This document shows, one piece after another, positions 42,701-51,073 of a stretch of 64,000 nt of DNA. Under the pieces are notes generated by a model. It was given only the letters and a program-made list of their open reading frames with translations, ran no database searches and was not told the DNA's origin. The stretch is from Actinomycetota bacterium (lineage in GTDB: Bacteria; Actinomycetota; Thermoleophilia; Gaiellales; Gaiellaceae): the NCBI GenBank assembly GCA_003161615.1, contig PMOB01000010.1, positions 62,001 through 126,000 on the forward strand, written 5' to 3'. A program made the translations under genes and the position numbers. Within the stretch, counting starts at the first letter, position 1. Every line of letters starts with the position of its first letter.

Positions 42701-45557
42701 CAAGTGCGCTCGTGGCCACGCTGAACGGGCTGTTCTGGCCGACGGTGGAGGGAACGCTCGTGATGCTGAACCGCGTGGCCGAGCTCGCGCCGACGTTCAC
42801 GGCGAGCGCGTAGCCATCCGGCGTGTCGTGCGTCCCGTCCGTGATCTTGAGGTACGCCGTCTCGGCGTCGTAGAGCGTGACGCTGGTGTCCTCGACGCCG
42901 CCCGGCCCGAACGGCGGCCCCGCGAACCGGTAGCTCGCCGGGCCTCCCAGCGGCTGCGGCCCGGTGCCATTGGAACCGCACCCTCCCGCCGTCGGTACGT
43001 CGCCGCTCGTCGCCGCATCGGCGCCGTACATCGTCAGGTCGGTGCAGCCGTCCCCGTCGTTGTTGTAGCTCTGGACGATGTTGTTGTACGCGTCGTACGC
43101 GGTGATCTCCGCGGTGAACGGCACGCCGGCGGTGGCGGTCGAAGGACCGGTGATCCCGAAGTGGTCGAGGGAGGGATTGACCGTCACGCCGAGGCTGCCC
43201 GAGTACGTCCCGTCGGTGACCGAGACGTTCGCGGTCTCCGCGTCGTAGAGGGACATATGCAGCTGACCGGCTCCCGTTCCTGCGCCGGCGGAGGCGACGC
43301 CGGTGTCGAAGCTCACGGCCACGGGATTGCTCGAGAAGGCGTCGATCGCGGTGCCGCTGTCGTCCGTGACGGTCGGCTGTGTTGCGTCGGGCGCGTTGTC
43401 GGCGCCGCTGAATGTGAGGTCGTGCTCTCCGCTGTAGCCGGGTTCCTGGTTGCCGTAGAGGTCGGCTGCGGTGATGGTGAGATCCTGGCTCGCACCTGTC
43501 GCCTGCGACGTCGAGCCGCCGATCACGAAGTGGTCCGTCGCCGCTGGGTCGACGCCGATGTGTAGCGGTGTGGAAGTCGAGATCGTGCCGTCGGTGACCG
43601 CAAGATTCGCGAACTGCCAGTCGTAGAGGCTGACGTTCACTGAGGCAACGCCGCTCGAGAAGTGCGAGTACGCGTCTTCGCCGAAGGCGACCTGGCTCGT
43701 CCCGTTGCTCGCACAACCGCCGGCCAGCGGCGCGTAGCCGCCGGGCGACGTGCCCGCGCCCGACCAGGTCAGGTCGGCGCAGCCTCCGTCGGTGTCGTAG
43801 CTCGTCGCCTGGTTGCCGTACGGGTCGAGCGCGGTGATCGTGATCGCGTTCGTGTCGCCCGCCGTCCAGCTCGACGGGCCGCTGAGGAAGAAGTGGTCGG
43901 CAGCGAGCGGCGTGACGGTGACCGGCAGGAGGTCCGACCCGGCGCTCGAGATCGTCCCGTCGGTCGCGGTGATGTCATTGGTGACCGCGGCGGGGAGGAA
44001 GATCTTCAGCTCCTGCGGGGAGGTACCGCCGAGGCCTCCCGTCGCGACACCGGCGGAGAAGGCGACAAACATCGAAGTGCCGAGGCTCTGCGAATCCCCG
44101 AACCCGTCGTTGACGTACGGCTGCGCGCCACTCCCGGAGCCGGCCCCTCCGCTGATGCTGATCGCCTTGTTGCCGTCGTAGCTCGTGTCCGTGTTCCCGT
44201 AAGGATCGAGCGCGGTCAGCGTCAACTGGTCGAGCGAGCCTGCGGGCTCGGTCGTGGCGCCGGTGACCTTGAGCCGCGTCGCCGCGAGCGGGTCGACGGT
44301 GACGCTGTCCGTGCCGCTGACGGAGTGGTAGGTGTCGTCAAAGGCGCTGACCGTCTGCGCGCCGGCGGTTACGAGCGTGACGCCGTTCGAGAATGTGTGC
44401 GCCCCGTTGTCTCCGCCGCTGAAGGAGTAGGAGAGCGGCAGCTGGACCGAGGCCTGGCTGTCGCTGGAGCTGAAGTCGACTGTTCCGGTGTAGCTCGTCA
44501 GCGTCGCGCCGTTCGCATCCTTCGCCGTCACCGTGACGTCGAATGACGAGCCGGCCGTCGCGTGGCCGCCGCCGAGACTGTCGGTGACCTGGAAGGAGGC
44601 GGGATTGACGAAGACGCTCGGCGAGGAGCCGATCGCCGTGAGCGAGCCGCTGGCCGACGACCGCTCGGTCACCGGGAACGAATTGCTCCCGTACGTGGTG
44701 CCTGCCGTGACCGCCGAGTACGTGATGGTGCAGGAGGCGCCTCCGCCGAGGTTGATGCCGCTGACCGAGACGTTCTGCCCGGCAGTCCCGACGTTCCCCT
44801 GGCTGCTGCAGGTGCTCGTGACGTAGCCAGCGCTCCCGCTGCTCGTCGACTGCGGCGTCGTGAAGTCGTCCGGCGCGGTGAAGAAGAGAATGCCGTTGGA
44901 CAGCCCGCCGGCGGCGGCCGTGTAGGTCAGCGTGTACGTGTTGCCCGTCGACGCCGCGCCCGAGCTCGTCGGCGAGATGCCCGTCGTCCCCGAGCCGTTG
45001 GCGGAGAGGACGTCGATCTGCGGCGACGTGCCGAGCGATGTCAGCCCGCTCCCGACGTTCGCCTGCGTCGTCCAGGTCTGCGTGCCAACGTTCGTGCTCG
45101 GCGCAACTGCGTTGCTACCGCTTCCGTACGTGACGGTGCAGGAGGTGTTCGACGCGAGCGAGACCGAGAAGGTCACGTCGATCTTCGAGCCGCCCGTGAT
45201 GCCGACGCTGCCGTTCGCGCATGTGCCGAGCACTACATAGCCGGGAGTGCCGCTACTGCCGGTCTGCGGCGCCGACCAGCCCGACGGAACGACGATCGTG
45301 AACTCCGACGTTGTGCTTATTGCCGGAGCCGTATAGACGAACTGGATCTGGTTCCCGGTCGAGCCGTTCACCACTGAGCTCGTGTTGAGCCCCGACTGCG
45401 CGCCGCTGCCGTTCACGTTCGCCGTGATCGTCCCGTTGCCGGCGCTCGCCGAGGCCAGCACGCTGAAGTAGAGCGCGACAGCGCCTACGGCAACGAGCAC
45501 CGCAACGAGCACCGCAACTTGAGCCGCTGTCCGCCGCACGTAAGCGGACAAAGCCAC
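39759..45557 (-). CDS. Very large repeat-rich surface protein with Ig-like domains
   Basis: 1932 residues. An N-terminal hydrophobic segment (VAVLVAVLVAVGAVALYFSV, about residues 13-32) is a signal/anchor. The rest is beta-rich and repetitive, with at least three repeat types: blocks around NGSGTTGISPTSSGAASTGN with TYTLTYTA; blocks around DHFFLSGPSSWTAGDTNAIT with ALDPYGNQATSYD, near-identical in about eight places; and C-terminal 80-residue blocks with IEDAAGNLVTSG and SVTGLGTVT. The latter two resemble invasin-like or filamin-like Ig repeats. No sorting signal was seen at the C-terminus (SAHHR). Probably a long extracellular fibre or adhesin. Confidence 0.88.
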   Translation of the reverse strand: MALSAYVRRTAAQVAVLVAVLVAVGAVALYFSVLASASAGNGTITANVNGSGAQSGLNTSSVVNGSTGNQIQFVYTAPAISTTSEFTIVVPSGWSAPQTGSSGTPGYVVLGTCANGSVGITGGSKIDVTFSVSLASNTSCTVTYGSGSNAVAPSTNVGTQTWTTQANVGSGLTSLGTSPQIDVLSANGSGTTGISPTSSGAASTGNTYTLTYTAAAGGLSNGILFFTAPDDFTTPQSTSSGSAGYVTSTCSSQGNVGTAGQNVSVSGINLGGGASCTITYSAVTAGTTYGSNSFPVTERSSASGSLTAIGSSPSVFVNPASFQVTDSLGGGHATAGSSFDVTVTAKDANGATLTSYTGTVDFSSSDSQASVQLPLSYSFSGGDNGAHTFSNGVTLVTAGAQTVSAFDDTYHSVSGTDSVTVDPLAATRLKVTGATTEPAGSLDQLTLTALDPYGNTDTSYDGNKAISISGGAGSGSGAQPYVNDGFGDSQSLGTSMFVAFSAGVATGGLGGTSPQELKIFLPAAVTNDITATDGTISSAGSDLLPVTVTPLAADHFFLSGPSSWTAGDTNAITITALDPYGNQATSYDTDGGCADLTWSGAGTSPGGYAPLAGGCASNGTSQVAFGEDAYSHFSSGVASVNVSLYDWQFANLAVTDGTISTSTPLHIGVDPAATDHFVIGGSTSQATGASQDLTITAADLYGNQEPGYSGEHDLTFSGADNAPDATQPTVTDDSGTAIDAFSSNPVAVSFDTGVASAGAGTGAGQLHMSLYDAETANVSVTDGTYSGSLGVTVNPSLDHFGITGPSTATAGVPFTAEITAYDAYNNIVQSYNNDGDGCTDLTMYGADAATSGDVPTAGGCGSNGTGPQPLGGPASYRFAGPPFGPGGVEDTSVTLYDAETAYLKITDGTHDTPDGYALAVNVGASSATRFSITSVPSTVGQNSPFSVATSALDGYGNIATTTQDENYTLSTTDGTGALGGATGTILSGHSSDTLSSVTYDTQEFVHLQAAGDLATSATSAGINVISPDGSGTMTANPSHVVPGSSGNEIDFAFTPDSNMSSGVVTVVVPNDWPAPSTNSNDPGYTKTGCSSCGHAGDISVSGQTITASNIQTNQTIFIRYGAPDGGGPGATAPSTPGAETWTAASESDSESGSPQPLSESPTVDVLSADGSGALDVSPGSVIAGSTGSAMTFTYTAATGGLDDGTITIAHPAGWTDFSAESTDTSACTGCAVSYPSGNLELDGVSLDGGQTLAIGYTTAAPTTAAAYTFATQEASSAGGTLSDLGSIQQVVVDPAALSQYVISGSSTQTAGTAQGITIQAEDPYGNLESFGPNLVGGDIALTFSGASDAPDGVSAPTMSDAFGETQPFGLTTEVHFQNGTAAPINSQLEMTLYAAENASIQVTDGTASSAGTSVDVSPGDLAGFLVGKSTGGAIGVQRSGISFTVKTTALDTYENVKTDYAGSVDFSTNNAFCDSGCDSDVSGFSSGVLTQAVALERSGTGNTISVADHSDGSKTGTSAAFLLIPNHFDLTLSDGASTTAGNVQDLTVTAKDSDGTTATSYTGTVHFSGGGAGATRPANYTFTGSGGGNDNGVHTFSGGATLTKSGSQTVTATDTGVAGLTGSVDQTVGAGDAFHVAFSSPTTSVNSGATKTLTAEIRDSYNNVVDSSASVTFSQTGGTGSVTGLGTVLAAHGVATRVVTGNIAGSVTVSASSASGPSSGGTSFTVKPGAPAQLVFTSSTAALASATSRQLKVTIEDAAGNLVTSGGSHSVTFAKTAGIGSVTGLGTVTSSSQSAFEHIVGAVAGSITIRATASGLTSATTSFTVVPGAAKKLVFSSSTANLTSGSPRTLIARIEDAAGNVVSSSSHSVLFKKMSGAGTVTGLPATVTSASGIASKSVTGAASGSITIRATSSGLVAATTTFTIVAGSAHHR

Positions 45558-45571
45558 ACTCCCTCTGAAAA

Positions 45572-45614
45572 GTCAACCCTCGCCCTGCGATGGGTTCGGC
45601 GGGCGAGGGTTGAC
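45572..45614 (-). terminator. Strong stem-loop between peroxiredoxin and surface-protein genes
   Basis: A perfect 14-bp inverted repeat, gtcaaccctcgccc (45572-45585) with gggcgagggttgac (45601-45614), lies seven bases after the peroxiredoxin stop (minus strand). No poly-T follows. Confidence 0.85.
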
Positions 45615-45620
45615 GTCAGC

Positions 45621-46295
45621 TCAGGCTTCGACCGGGTCGCCGCTCGGGTCGGGGACGATCCGGATGTACGGCTTCGGCTCTTCCCACTCCCCGAAGATCT
45701 CCCTCGCCTCGTCGTTCGAGACGGAGCCGGCGATGATCACGCTCTCGCCGCGCTGCCAGTTGACCGGTGTCGAGACCTTGTGCTTGGCCGTCAGCTGCAG
45801 CGAGTCGATCACCCGCAGCACCTCGTCGAAATTGCGGCCCGTCGTCATCGGATAGATGAGGATCAGCTTGATCTTCTTGTCCGGCCCGATCACGAAGACG
45901 TTCCGGACGGTCTGGTTGTCGGCCGGCGTGCGCGCCTTCGGGTCGCCTTCGACGTCCGCCGCCAGCATCCCGTAGAGCTTCGAGACCTGGAAGTCGGCGT
46001 CGCCGATGATCGGATAGTTCGGAGCCGTTCCCTGCGTCTCCTCGATGTCGCGCGCCCATGCTTCGTGGTCGCCGGTCGGATCGACGGAGAGCCCGATGAT
46101 CTTGACGTTGCGCCGGTCGAACTCCGGCTTGATCTGCGCCATGTAGCCCAGCTCGGTCGTGCAGACCGGCGTGAAGTCCTTCGGGTGCGAGAAGAGCACC
46201 GCCCACGAGTCGCCGATCCAGTCGTGGAAGCTGATCGGCCCTTCTGTCGTCTGCGCCTCGAAATCGGGCGCCGTGTCGCCTAGCTTCAGTCCCAT
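45621..46295 (-). CDS. 1-Cys peroxiredoxin (AhpC/TSA family)
   Basis: 224 residues. The peroxidatic Cys is in HPKDFTPVCTTELGYMAQ; no other cysteine occurs in the protein, so it is a 1-Cys (Prx6-type) enzyme. The C-terminal domain has the family's IRIVPDPSGD-like ending and WEEPKPYIRIVP. Such enzymes reduce H2O2 and organic hydroperoxides in the cytoplasm using an external thiol. Monocistronic by the terminator downstream and a free 5' side. Confidence 0.95.
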   Translation of the reverse strand: MGLKLGDTAPDFEAQTTEGPISFHDWIGDSWAVLFSHPKDFTPVCTTELGYMAQIKPEFDRRNVKIIGLSVDPTGDHEAWARDIEETQGTAPNYPIIGDADFQVSKLYGMLAADVEGDPKARTPADNQTVRNVFVIGPDKKIKLILIYPMTTGRNFDEVLRVIDSLQLTAKHKVSTPVNWQRGESVIIAGSVSNDEAREIFGEWEEPKPYIRIVPDPSGDPVEA

Positions 46296-46421
46296 TCGTT
46301 TCCTCCCTTTCGCGCGACCCTAGATGCTGACGAGAGGGCTACGCAAAAGCTGCGTAAAAGGTCGGTAAGCCGGGAGCCTCCACCCTTCCAATCCGGGGTG
46401 CCGGAGAGGCAAGGTCTCGCC

Positions 46422-46685
46422 ATGGATGTCGGGCGGCGAGCGATGCTCTTTCGCGAGGTCAACGACCGGATCTTCGAGCTCCTGAACTCGGCGGAGCCCG
46501 ACCTGCCGGGCGAGTTCCTCTGCGAGTGCGGGAAGGAGTGCGGTCACCGCGTCGAGCTCGTCCCCGCTGCGTTCACAGCGCTCCGGGATCGGGGCCGGGA
46601 TGTGCGCTCCGACGACTGCCGCCGCCGGGGCATCTTCCAGCGGTCGCGGCGCGAGACCGCGTCCGGCATTCCCGCGCTGAGCTAG
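46422..46685 (+). CDS. Small conserved actinobacterial protein, cysteine-rich, function unknown
   Basis: 87 residues from ATG 46422. FREVNDRIFELLNSAEPDLPGEFLCECGKECGHRVELVPAAF recalls a small actinobacterial family (EVN-R-I-E-L, CECG-x3-C). The cysteine cluster (CECGKEC) probably binds zinc. Function is unknown. The 3' end overlaps the convergent ABC ATPase gene by four bases. Translation start by similarity of the MDVGRRAMLFREVNDRI beginning. Confidence 0.7.
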   Translation: MDVGRRAMLFREVNDRIFELLNSAEPDLPGEFLCECGKECGHRVELVPAAFTALRDRGRDVRSDDCRRRGIFQRSRRETASGIPALS

Positions 46686-47851
46686 GCCACTACCGCCGCA
46701 GCGGCGGGCCGAGGCTCGAGCCGTAGCCCGCTCTCGGGGTCGAAGTAGTGCACGCGTGACGGATCGACCGCGAGGTGGAGCGGCTCGCCCGGGCGCGCGG
46801 CGGTTCCCGGATCGACGCGAGCCGTGAAGAGCGAGCCCTCGACGGCGGTAACCACGTCTTCGTCGCCGGTCGCCTCCCGCACGTCGCTCACATCCACCCG
46901 CGGCGCCGCGACGGCGAAGAGGACGTGCGTGTCGGCGCCGAGCTCCTCGACGACCTCGACGCGGACGTCCAAGCGCGGCAGGGACGAGTCGGCGAAGGCG
47001 CCGTCCTGGAAGCTCTCCGGTCGAAGCCCGGCGATGATGCGGCCCACCGGCGGAACGGCGTCTGCGGGAAGCGGGATCGCGTACCCGCCGAAGCGCAGCT
47101 CGCCGTCGACGACCTCCGCCTCCACGAGATTCATCGCGGGCGAGCCGATGAACGCTGCGACGAAGAGGTTGCTCGGTCGCGAGTAGAGCTCCTGCGGCGT
47201 GTCGACCTGCTGGATCCGTCCGTCGCGCATGACCGCGACACGCTGGCCGAGAGTCATCGCCTCGATCTGATCGTGCGTGACGTAGATCGTCGTCGTGCCG
47301 AGCCGTGCGTGGAGGGCGCCCAGCTGGGCGCGCATGCTGACGCGGAGCTTCGCGTCGAGGTTGGAGAGCGGCTCGTCCATGAGGAACGCGGCCGGATGGC
47401 GCACGATCGCGCGACCCATCGCCACGCGCTGCCGCTGTCCGCCCGAGAGGGCCGCGGGCCGCCGCTCGAGCAGCTTCTCGAGACCGAGCAGCTCGGCGAC
47501 GGTGGCGACGCGCTCCTCGATCTCGTGCTTCGGCGTCTTCCGGACCTTCAGCCCGTAGCCGAGGTTGGCCCGCACAGTCATGTGCGGGTAGAGCGCGTAG
47601 CTCTGGAAGACCATTGCGATGTCGCGCTCACGGGGAGGCAGTTCCGTGACATCACGGCCGCCGATCGAGACGGTGCCGTTTGTCGTCTCCTCGAGCCCGG
47701 CGACCATTCGCAGGAGGGTCGACTTCCCGCAGCCGGACGGGCCCACGAGAACGAGGAACTCGCCGCTGCCGATCGTCAAGGAGACCTCGTCGACAGCGGT
47801 GACGCCGCCGGCGAAGACTTTCGTGACGTTGTCGAGGACGATTTCCGCCAT
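46682..47851 (-). CDS. ABC transporter ATP-binding protein, MsiK/UgpC/MalK type
   Basis: 389 residues from ATG 47851. Walker A is GPSGCGKST (about 37-45), LSGGQRQRVAMGRAIVRHPAAFLMDEPLSNLDAKLR carries signature, Walker B and D-loop, and the C-terminal TOBE-like regulatory domain covers residues 235-380. In actinobacteria this ATPase typically energises several carbohydrate permeases encoded elsewhere (MsiK). Here it is divergent from the GntR regulator of the amino-sugar locus and probably serves its permeases at 50120 and 51070, which lack an ATPase of their own. Confidence 0.95.
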   Translation of the reverse strand: MAEIVLDNVTKVFAGGVTAVDEVSLTIGSGEFLVLVGPSGCGKSTLLRMVAGLEETTNGTVSIGGRDVTELPPRERDIAMVFQSYALYPHMTVRANLGYGLKVRKTPKHEIEERVATVAELLGLEKLLERRPAALSGGQRQRVAMGRAIVRHPAAFLMDEPLSNLDAKLRVSMRAQLGALHARLGTTTIYVTHDQIEAMTLGQRVAVMRDGRIQQVDTPQELYSRPSNLFVAAFIGSPAMNLVEAEVVDGELRFGGYAIPLPADAVPPVGRIIAGLRPESFQDGAFADSSLPRLDVRVEVVEELGADTHVLFAVAAPRVDVSDVREATGDEDVVTAVEGSLFTARVDPGTAARPGEPLHLAVDPSRVHYFDPESGLRLEPRPAAAAVVA

Positions 47852-47867
47852 CCGAAGCCTCAGGGAG

Positions 47868-47896
47868 TCTATACCGCATGAGGTCCAGAAAATCAA
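47868..47896 (-). promoter_or_regulatory. Promoter of the ABC ATPase gene (minus strand)
   Basis: TTGATT (47896-47891) and TATAGA (47873-47868) on the minus strand are 17 bases apart, matching vegetative-sigma boxes; start expected near 47861, ten bases before the ATG. It lies 5 bp from the -35 box of the divergent promoter. Confidence 0.7.
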
Positions 47897-47901
47897 TGGC
47901 A

Positions 47902-47930
47902 TTGACCACTTGTCCGTCTGGCTCTATAGT
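47902..47930 (+). promoter_or_regulatory. Promoter of the GntR regulator gene
   Basis: TTGACC (47902-47907) and TATAGT (47925-47930) are 17 bases apart. The start site would be near 47937, leaving an mRNA leader of about six bases before ATG 47943, so translation is nearly leaderless, common in actinobacteria. Confidence 0.72.
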
Positions 47931-47942
47931 CGAACGCGACCC

Positions 47943-48665
47943 ATGGAAACCATCGGAACCCCGCCGAAGATGACGAAGCAGAGCGCGGCGCGGCAGCAGG
48001 TGCTCGAGCTGATCCGGTCGATGGGAGTCGGAAACGCAATCCCGTCGGAGCGGCAACTCAGCATCGATCTCGGCGTCTCGCGGCTCACGGTTCGGGCTGC
48101 TCTCGACGAGCTCGCGCGCGAGGGCTATCTCGTTCGAAGACGCGGCAGCGGCACATACGTCCAGCAGCCGAAGATCTCGCAGCAGCTGACGATGACCTCG
48201 TTCAGCGAGGACATGCGGCGGCGCGGCATGGCGGCCGGCAGCCTGACGCTTTCGCTGACGCGCCAGCTCGCCGGCGCGCGGCTCGGTCGCCTCCTCAACG
48301 TCTCTCCTGGTGAGGAAATCGTCGTAGTCAAGCGGCTCAGGCTTGCCGACGGCGTGTCGATGGCGATCGAGACTCTCCACATCCCTGCGAGTGTCGTTCC
48401 CGGCGTCAAGCCGGGCGATCTCGAGGGCTCGTTCTACGAGCTGCTTCGCTCGCGCTACGGCGTCGAGATTGCCACCGCGACGCAGACGATCGAGCCCACG
48501 GTGACGAACGAGGAGGAGTCGGCCGCGCTCGGTGTGCCGCTCCATTCTCCTGCGTTCCTCTTCGAGCGCACAAGTCGCGACGGAGACGAGCGGACGCTGG
48601 AGTTCGTGCACTCGATTTATCGCGGCGATCGCTACCGGATCGTCTCCGAGCTCGCTCCGCAATAG
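47943..48665 (+). CDS. GntR-family (UTRA) regulator, DasR/NagR-like
   Basis: 240 residues from ATG 47943. The winged helix is QQVLELIRSMGVGNAIPSERQLSIDLGVSRLTVRAALDELAREGYLVRRRGSGTYV. The UTRA domain follows (LLNVSPGEEIVVVKRLRLADGVSMAIETLHIPASVVPG). DasR/NagR-type proteins bind the dre operator TGGTCTAGACCA and are released by glucosamine-6-phosphate or related sugar phosphates. Two near-dre sites (TGGTACAGACCA) occur in this locus, downstream of it. The gene is the first of the amino-sugar operon region and presumably its repressor. Confidence 0.92.
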   Translation: METIGTPPKMTKQSAARQQVLELIRSMGVGNAIPSERQLSIDLGVSRLTVRAALDELAREGYLVRRRGSGTYVQQPKISQQLTMTSFSEDMRRRGMAAGSLTLSLTRQLAGARLGRLLNVSPGEEIVVVKRLRLADGVSMAIETLHIPASVVPGVKPGDLEGSFYELLRSRYGVEIATATQTIEPTVTNEEESAALGVPLHSPAFLFERTSRDGDERTLEFVHSIYRGDRYRIVSELAPQ

Positions 48666-48692
48666 CCCGCAGTTACCGACGGTCACCGCCCC

Positions 48693-48721
48693 TTGACAAG
48701 AGTGGTCCGGTGTGGGACAGT
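48693..48721 (+). promoter_or_regulatory. Promoter candidate for the sugar-importer operon
   Basis: TTGACA (48693-48698) is followed 17 bases later by gacagt (48716-48721), a weak -10. The dre-like operator at 48735-48750 lies just downstream of the predicted start, consistent with repression. Confidence 0.5.
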
Positions 48722-48734
48722 CCGGCCGTGGCCA

Positions 48735-48750
48735 ACTGGTACAGACCAAT
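48735..48750 (+). promoter_or_regulatory. dre-like operator upstream of the sugar importer
   Basis: actggtacagaccaat contains TGGT-acag-ACCA, the half-sites of the DasR operator, in a 16-base frame. It sits between the importer promoter and the binding-protein gene. The same 12-mer recurs at 51903-51914. Confidence 0.75.
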
Positions 48751-48837
48751 CGGCGCACCGACGGGCGTTATGCGTCCTCAGGCCACGGGCGTTTCCTGCG
48801 CTCCGCTCGCGCGTCGACGGCTCGAGGGAGATTTGGC

Positions 48838-50091
48838 ATGAGATACCGGGTTCTCGCGGTGATTGCCACCGCGCTCACGCTCGGGGTCGTCGCCGCCGCT
48901 ACCGCAAGCGCGAGTAGCCACCGGACGGCCTCGCACACGCTCACCGTGTGGTTGCAGGTCGACGCCCAGAACGGCTGGCCGAGCGTCGTGGCTGCCGCTA
49001 ACACCGCGTTCCAGAACAGCCATCCGGGCTGGACGGTGGACGTGCAGTACCAGAGTTGGGGCGATCATCTTCAGAAGTTCGACGCGACGATCGCCGGCAA
49101 CGACACGCCTGACGTCATCGAGATGGGCAACACGGAGATGACGAAGTACATGGCAGCGGGCGCCTTCGCGAATCTGTCGAGCTACAAGAGCTCGTTCGAC
49201 AACTCCGCGAAGTGGCTCGCAGGACTGACGAAGTCCTCGATGTTCAACGGCAAGCTCTTCGGCGTTCCGTACTACGCCGGCTCTCGGCTGGTCACGTATC
49301 GCAGCGACTTGTTCAAGAAGGCCGGGATCAAGAAGGCGCCGAAGAGTCTCGCGCAGTTCGTCGGCGACCTCACGAAGGTCAAGGCCAAGGAGTCGAAGGT
49401 CAAGGGCTTCTCGCCGTTCTACATGGCCGGCACCGATTGGTACAGCGCGCTGAGCTTCGTCTACGACTACGGCGGAGCGATCGCGAAGCAGAGCGGCAGC
49501 AAGTGGGTTGGCACGCTCAACTCGAAGAAGTCGATCGCGGGCCTGACCGCCTACAAGAAGTTCTTCAAGGCCACGGCGGCTAAGTCGGCCGCGACCTTGA
49601 ACGAGGCCAACCCGGCTCCGTACACCGTCTTCTCGCAGAACCGGACCTCGGCCATCTTCGGCCCCGGCTGGTTCAGCTGCTGCACCGGGAAGAAGTACAC
49701 CAAGGTGACGGGCCAGTTCGTGATGCCGAGCCACACCGCCGGCAAGTCGATGCCGGGGTTCCTCGGCGGCTCCGACCTCGCGGTGCCCGGGCAGAGCAGC
49801 GCCCAGACCGAGGCTCGCGCCTGGATCGCGGACTTCACGAACACCGCCAACGAGAAGGCTCTCCAGACGGTCGGGAACATCCCGAACGCCACGAACCTCC
49901 TCAACAACAGCGTCAACGACAGAGCGGCCCAGCAGAGTTGGTTCGTCCCGACGGCGAAGCACTGGGTCGACGTCGAGAACGGGAATATCCTGCGCACGAT
50001 GCTCGCGCAGATCTTGACCGGGAAGTTGACGGTGAAGCAGGCGGCGACTACCGCCAGCGCGAACATCGCCTACACCCTCAACCAGCCGTAG
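48838..50091 (+). CDS. Sugar ABC transporter substrate-binding protein (DasA-like)
   Basis: 417 residues from ATG 48838. A signal peptide (YRVLAVIATALTLGVVAAAT...ASA) precedes a family 1 solute-binding fold: LTVWLQVDAQNGWPSVVAAA, NDTPDVIEMGNTEMTKYMAAGAFANLS, MFNGKLFGVPYYAGSRLVTYRSDLF and NPAPYTVFSQNRTSAIFGPGWFSC. No lipobox cysteine, so it may be released or tethered otherwise. The operon context (MurQ, NagA, SIS deaminase) points to an amino sugar or a cell-wall disaccharide as ligand. Confidence 0.92.
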   Translation: MRYRVLAVIATALTLGVVAAATASASSHRTASHTLTVWLQVDAQNGWPSVVAAANTAFQNSHPGWTVDVQYQSWGDHLQKFDATIAGNDTPDVIEMGNTEMTKYMAAGAFANLSSYKSSFDNSAKWLAGLTKSSMFNGKLFGVPYYAGSRLVTYRSDLFKKAGIKKAPKSLAQFVGDLTKVKAKESKVKGFSPFYMAGTDWYSALSFVYDYGGAIAKQSGSKWVGTLNSKKSIAGLTAYKKFFKATAAKSAATLNEANPAPYTVFSQNRTSAIFGPGWFSCCTGKKYTKVTGQFVMPSHTAGKSMPGFLGGSDLAVPGQSSAQTEARAWIADFTNTANEKALQTVGNIPNATNLLNNSVNDRAAQQSWFVPTAKHWVDVENGNILRTMLAQILTGKLTVKQAATTASANIAYTLNQP

Positions 50092-50119
50092 CACCCTGAG
50101 CGGGAGGGCCCCAACCACG

Positions 50120-51073
50120 TTGGGAGCCGCTGCCGGGGCCGTCACTCCGAGGCCCCGGCAGCGCCCGCTCAACTGGAGGCGGACCCGCCGCGGTTCCGTC
50201 CCGTATCTCCTCGTAGCTCCGGTCGTCGCCGTCCTCGGCGTCGTCCTCGCGTATCCGGTCTACAGCCTCGTCCGGATCGCGCTCGAGCGCTATGGGCTCT
50301 TCGAGCTCATCCGGCACCACGGCGTCTACATCGGGCTCGCCAACTTCGCCACCGTCCTCCACGACTCCGTCTTCTGGCACACGATGCTGCGGACGATCCT
50401 TTTCGCGGCCGCATGCGTCTCGCTCTCGATCGTCGGGGGGATGCTGATCGCGCTCCTCCTCGTCCGCGTCAGCGGCTTCATCCGGATCCTGATCACGTCC
50501 GGCCTCGTGCTCGTCTGGGCGATGCCGCCCGTAGTGGCCGTCCAGGTTTGGAACTGGATGACGAATGTCCAGAATGGCGTCCTCAACTACGTCCTCACCG
50601 AGCTTCACGTCGGGAACTACTTCCAGCACAACTGGTTCGCCAGCCCCTTCTCGCAGCTGGCGATGTGCGCGATGCTGATCGTCTGGGGCGCGCTCCCCTT
50701 CGTCTCGATCACGCTCTACGCAGCCTTGTCGCAGGTACCGCACGAGCTCGTCGAGGCGGCGCAGATCGACGGCGCGCCGTTCTGGCGCGTCTTCAAGGAC
50801 GTGACGCTGCCCGTGATCGCGCCGGTGGTCTACATCCTCACGACGCTTTCGATCCTCTGGGACTTCGGCGTCTTCACGCAGGTCTACCTGCTGATCGGCC
50901 AGGCCGCGCTCACGCCGGCCAACTACCTGATGTCCGTCTACGTCTTCGAGAAGGGTTTCGTCATCTCGGACTACGGAATCGGGTCCGCGATCTCGATTCT
51001 CATGCTCGTGACCGTCGCAATCATGAGCGTCGTCTACGTCCGCAAGATGCTGCGGGTCGGTGAGGTCACATGA
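50120..51073 (+). CDS. Sugar ABC transporter permease (MalF/DasB-like)
   Basis: 317 residues from TTG. Six membrane helices. The EAA loop EAAQIDGAPFWRVFKDVTLPVIAP is the contact with the MsiK ATPase. First helix: YLLVAPVVAVLGVVLAYPVY. It forms the importer channel with the next gene, with which it overlaps by four bases. An internal inframe start is not obvious, so TTG is preferred. Confidence 0.92.
   Translation: MGAAAGAVTPRPRQRPLNWRRTRRGSVPYLLVAPVVAVLGVVLAYPVYSLVRIALERYGLFELIRHHGVYIGLANFATVLHDSVFWHTMLRTILFAAACVSLSIVGGMLIALLLVRVSGFIRILITSGLVLVWAMPPVVAVQVWNWMTNVQNGVLNYVLTELHVGNYFQHNWFASPFSQLAMCAMLIVWGALPFVSITLYAALSQVPHELVEAAQIDGAPFWRVFKDVTLPVIAPVVYILTTLSILWDFGVFTQVYLLIGQAALTPANYLMSVYVFEKGFVISDYGIGSAISILMLVTVAIMSVVYVRKMLRVGEVT

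Noticed and set aside
39790-45377. Long plus-strand open frames opposite the giant surface protein
   Set aside because: They are mirror frames of a highly repetitive GC-rich gene, rich in Arg/Ala, with no family features.
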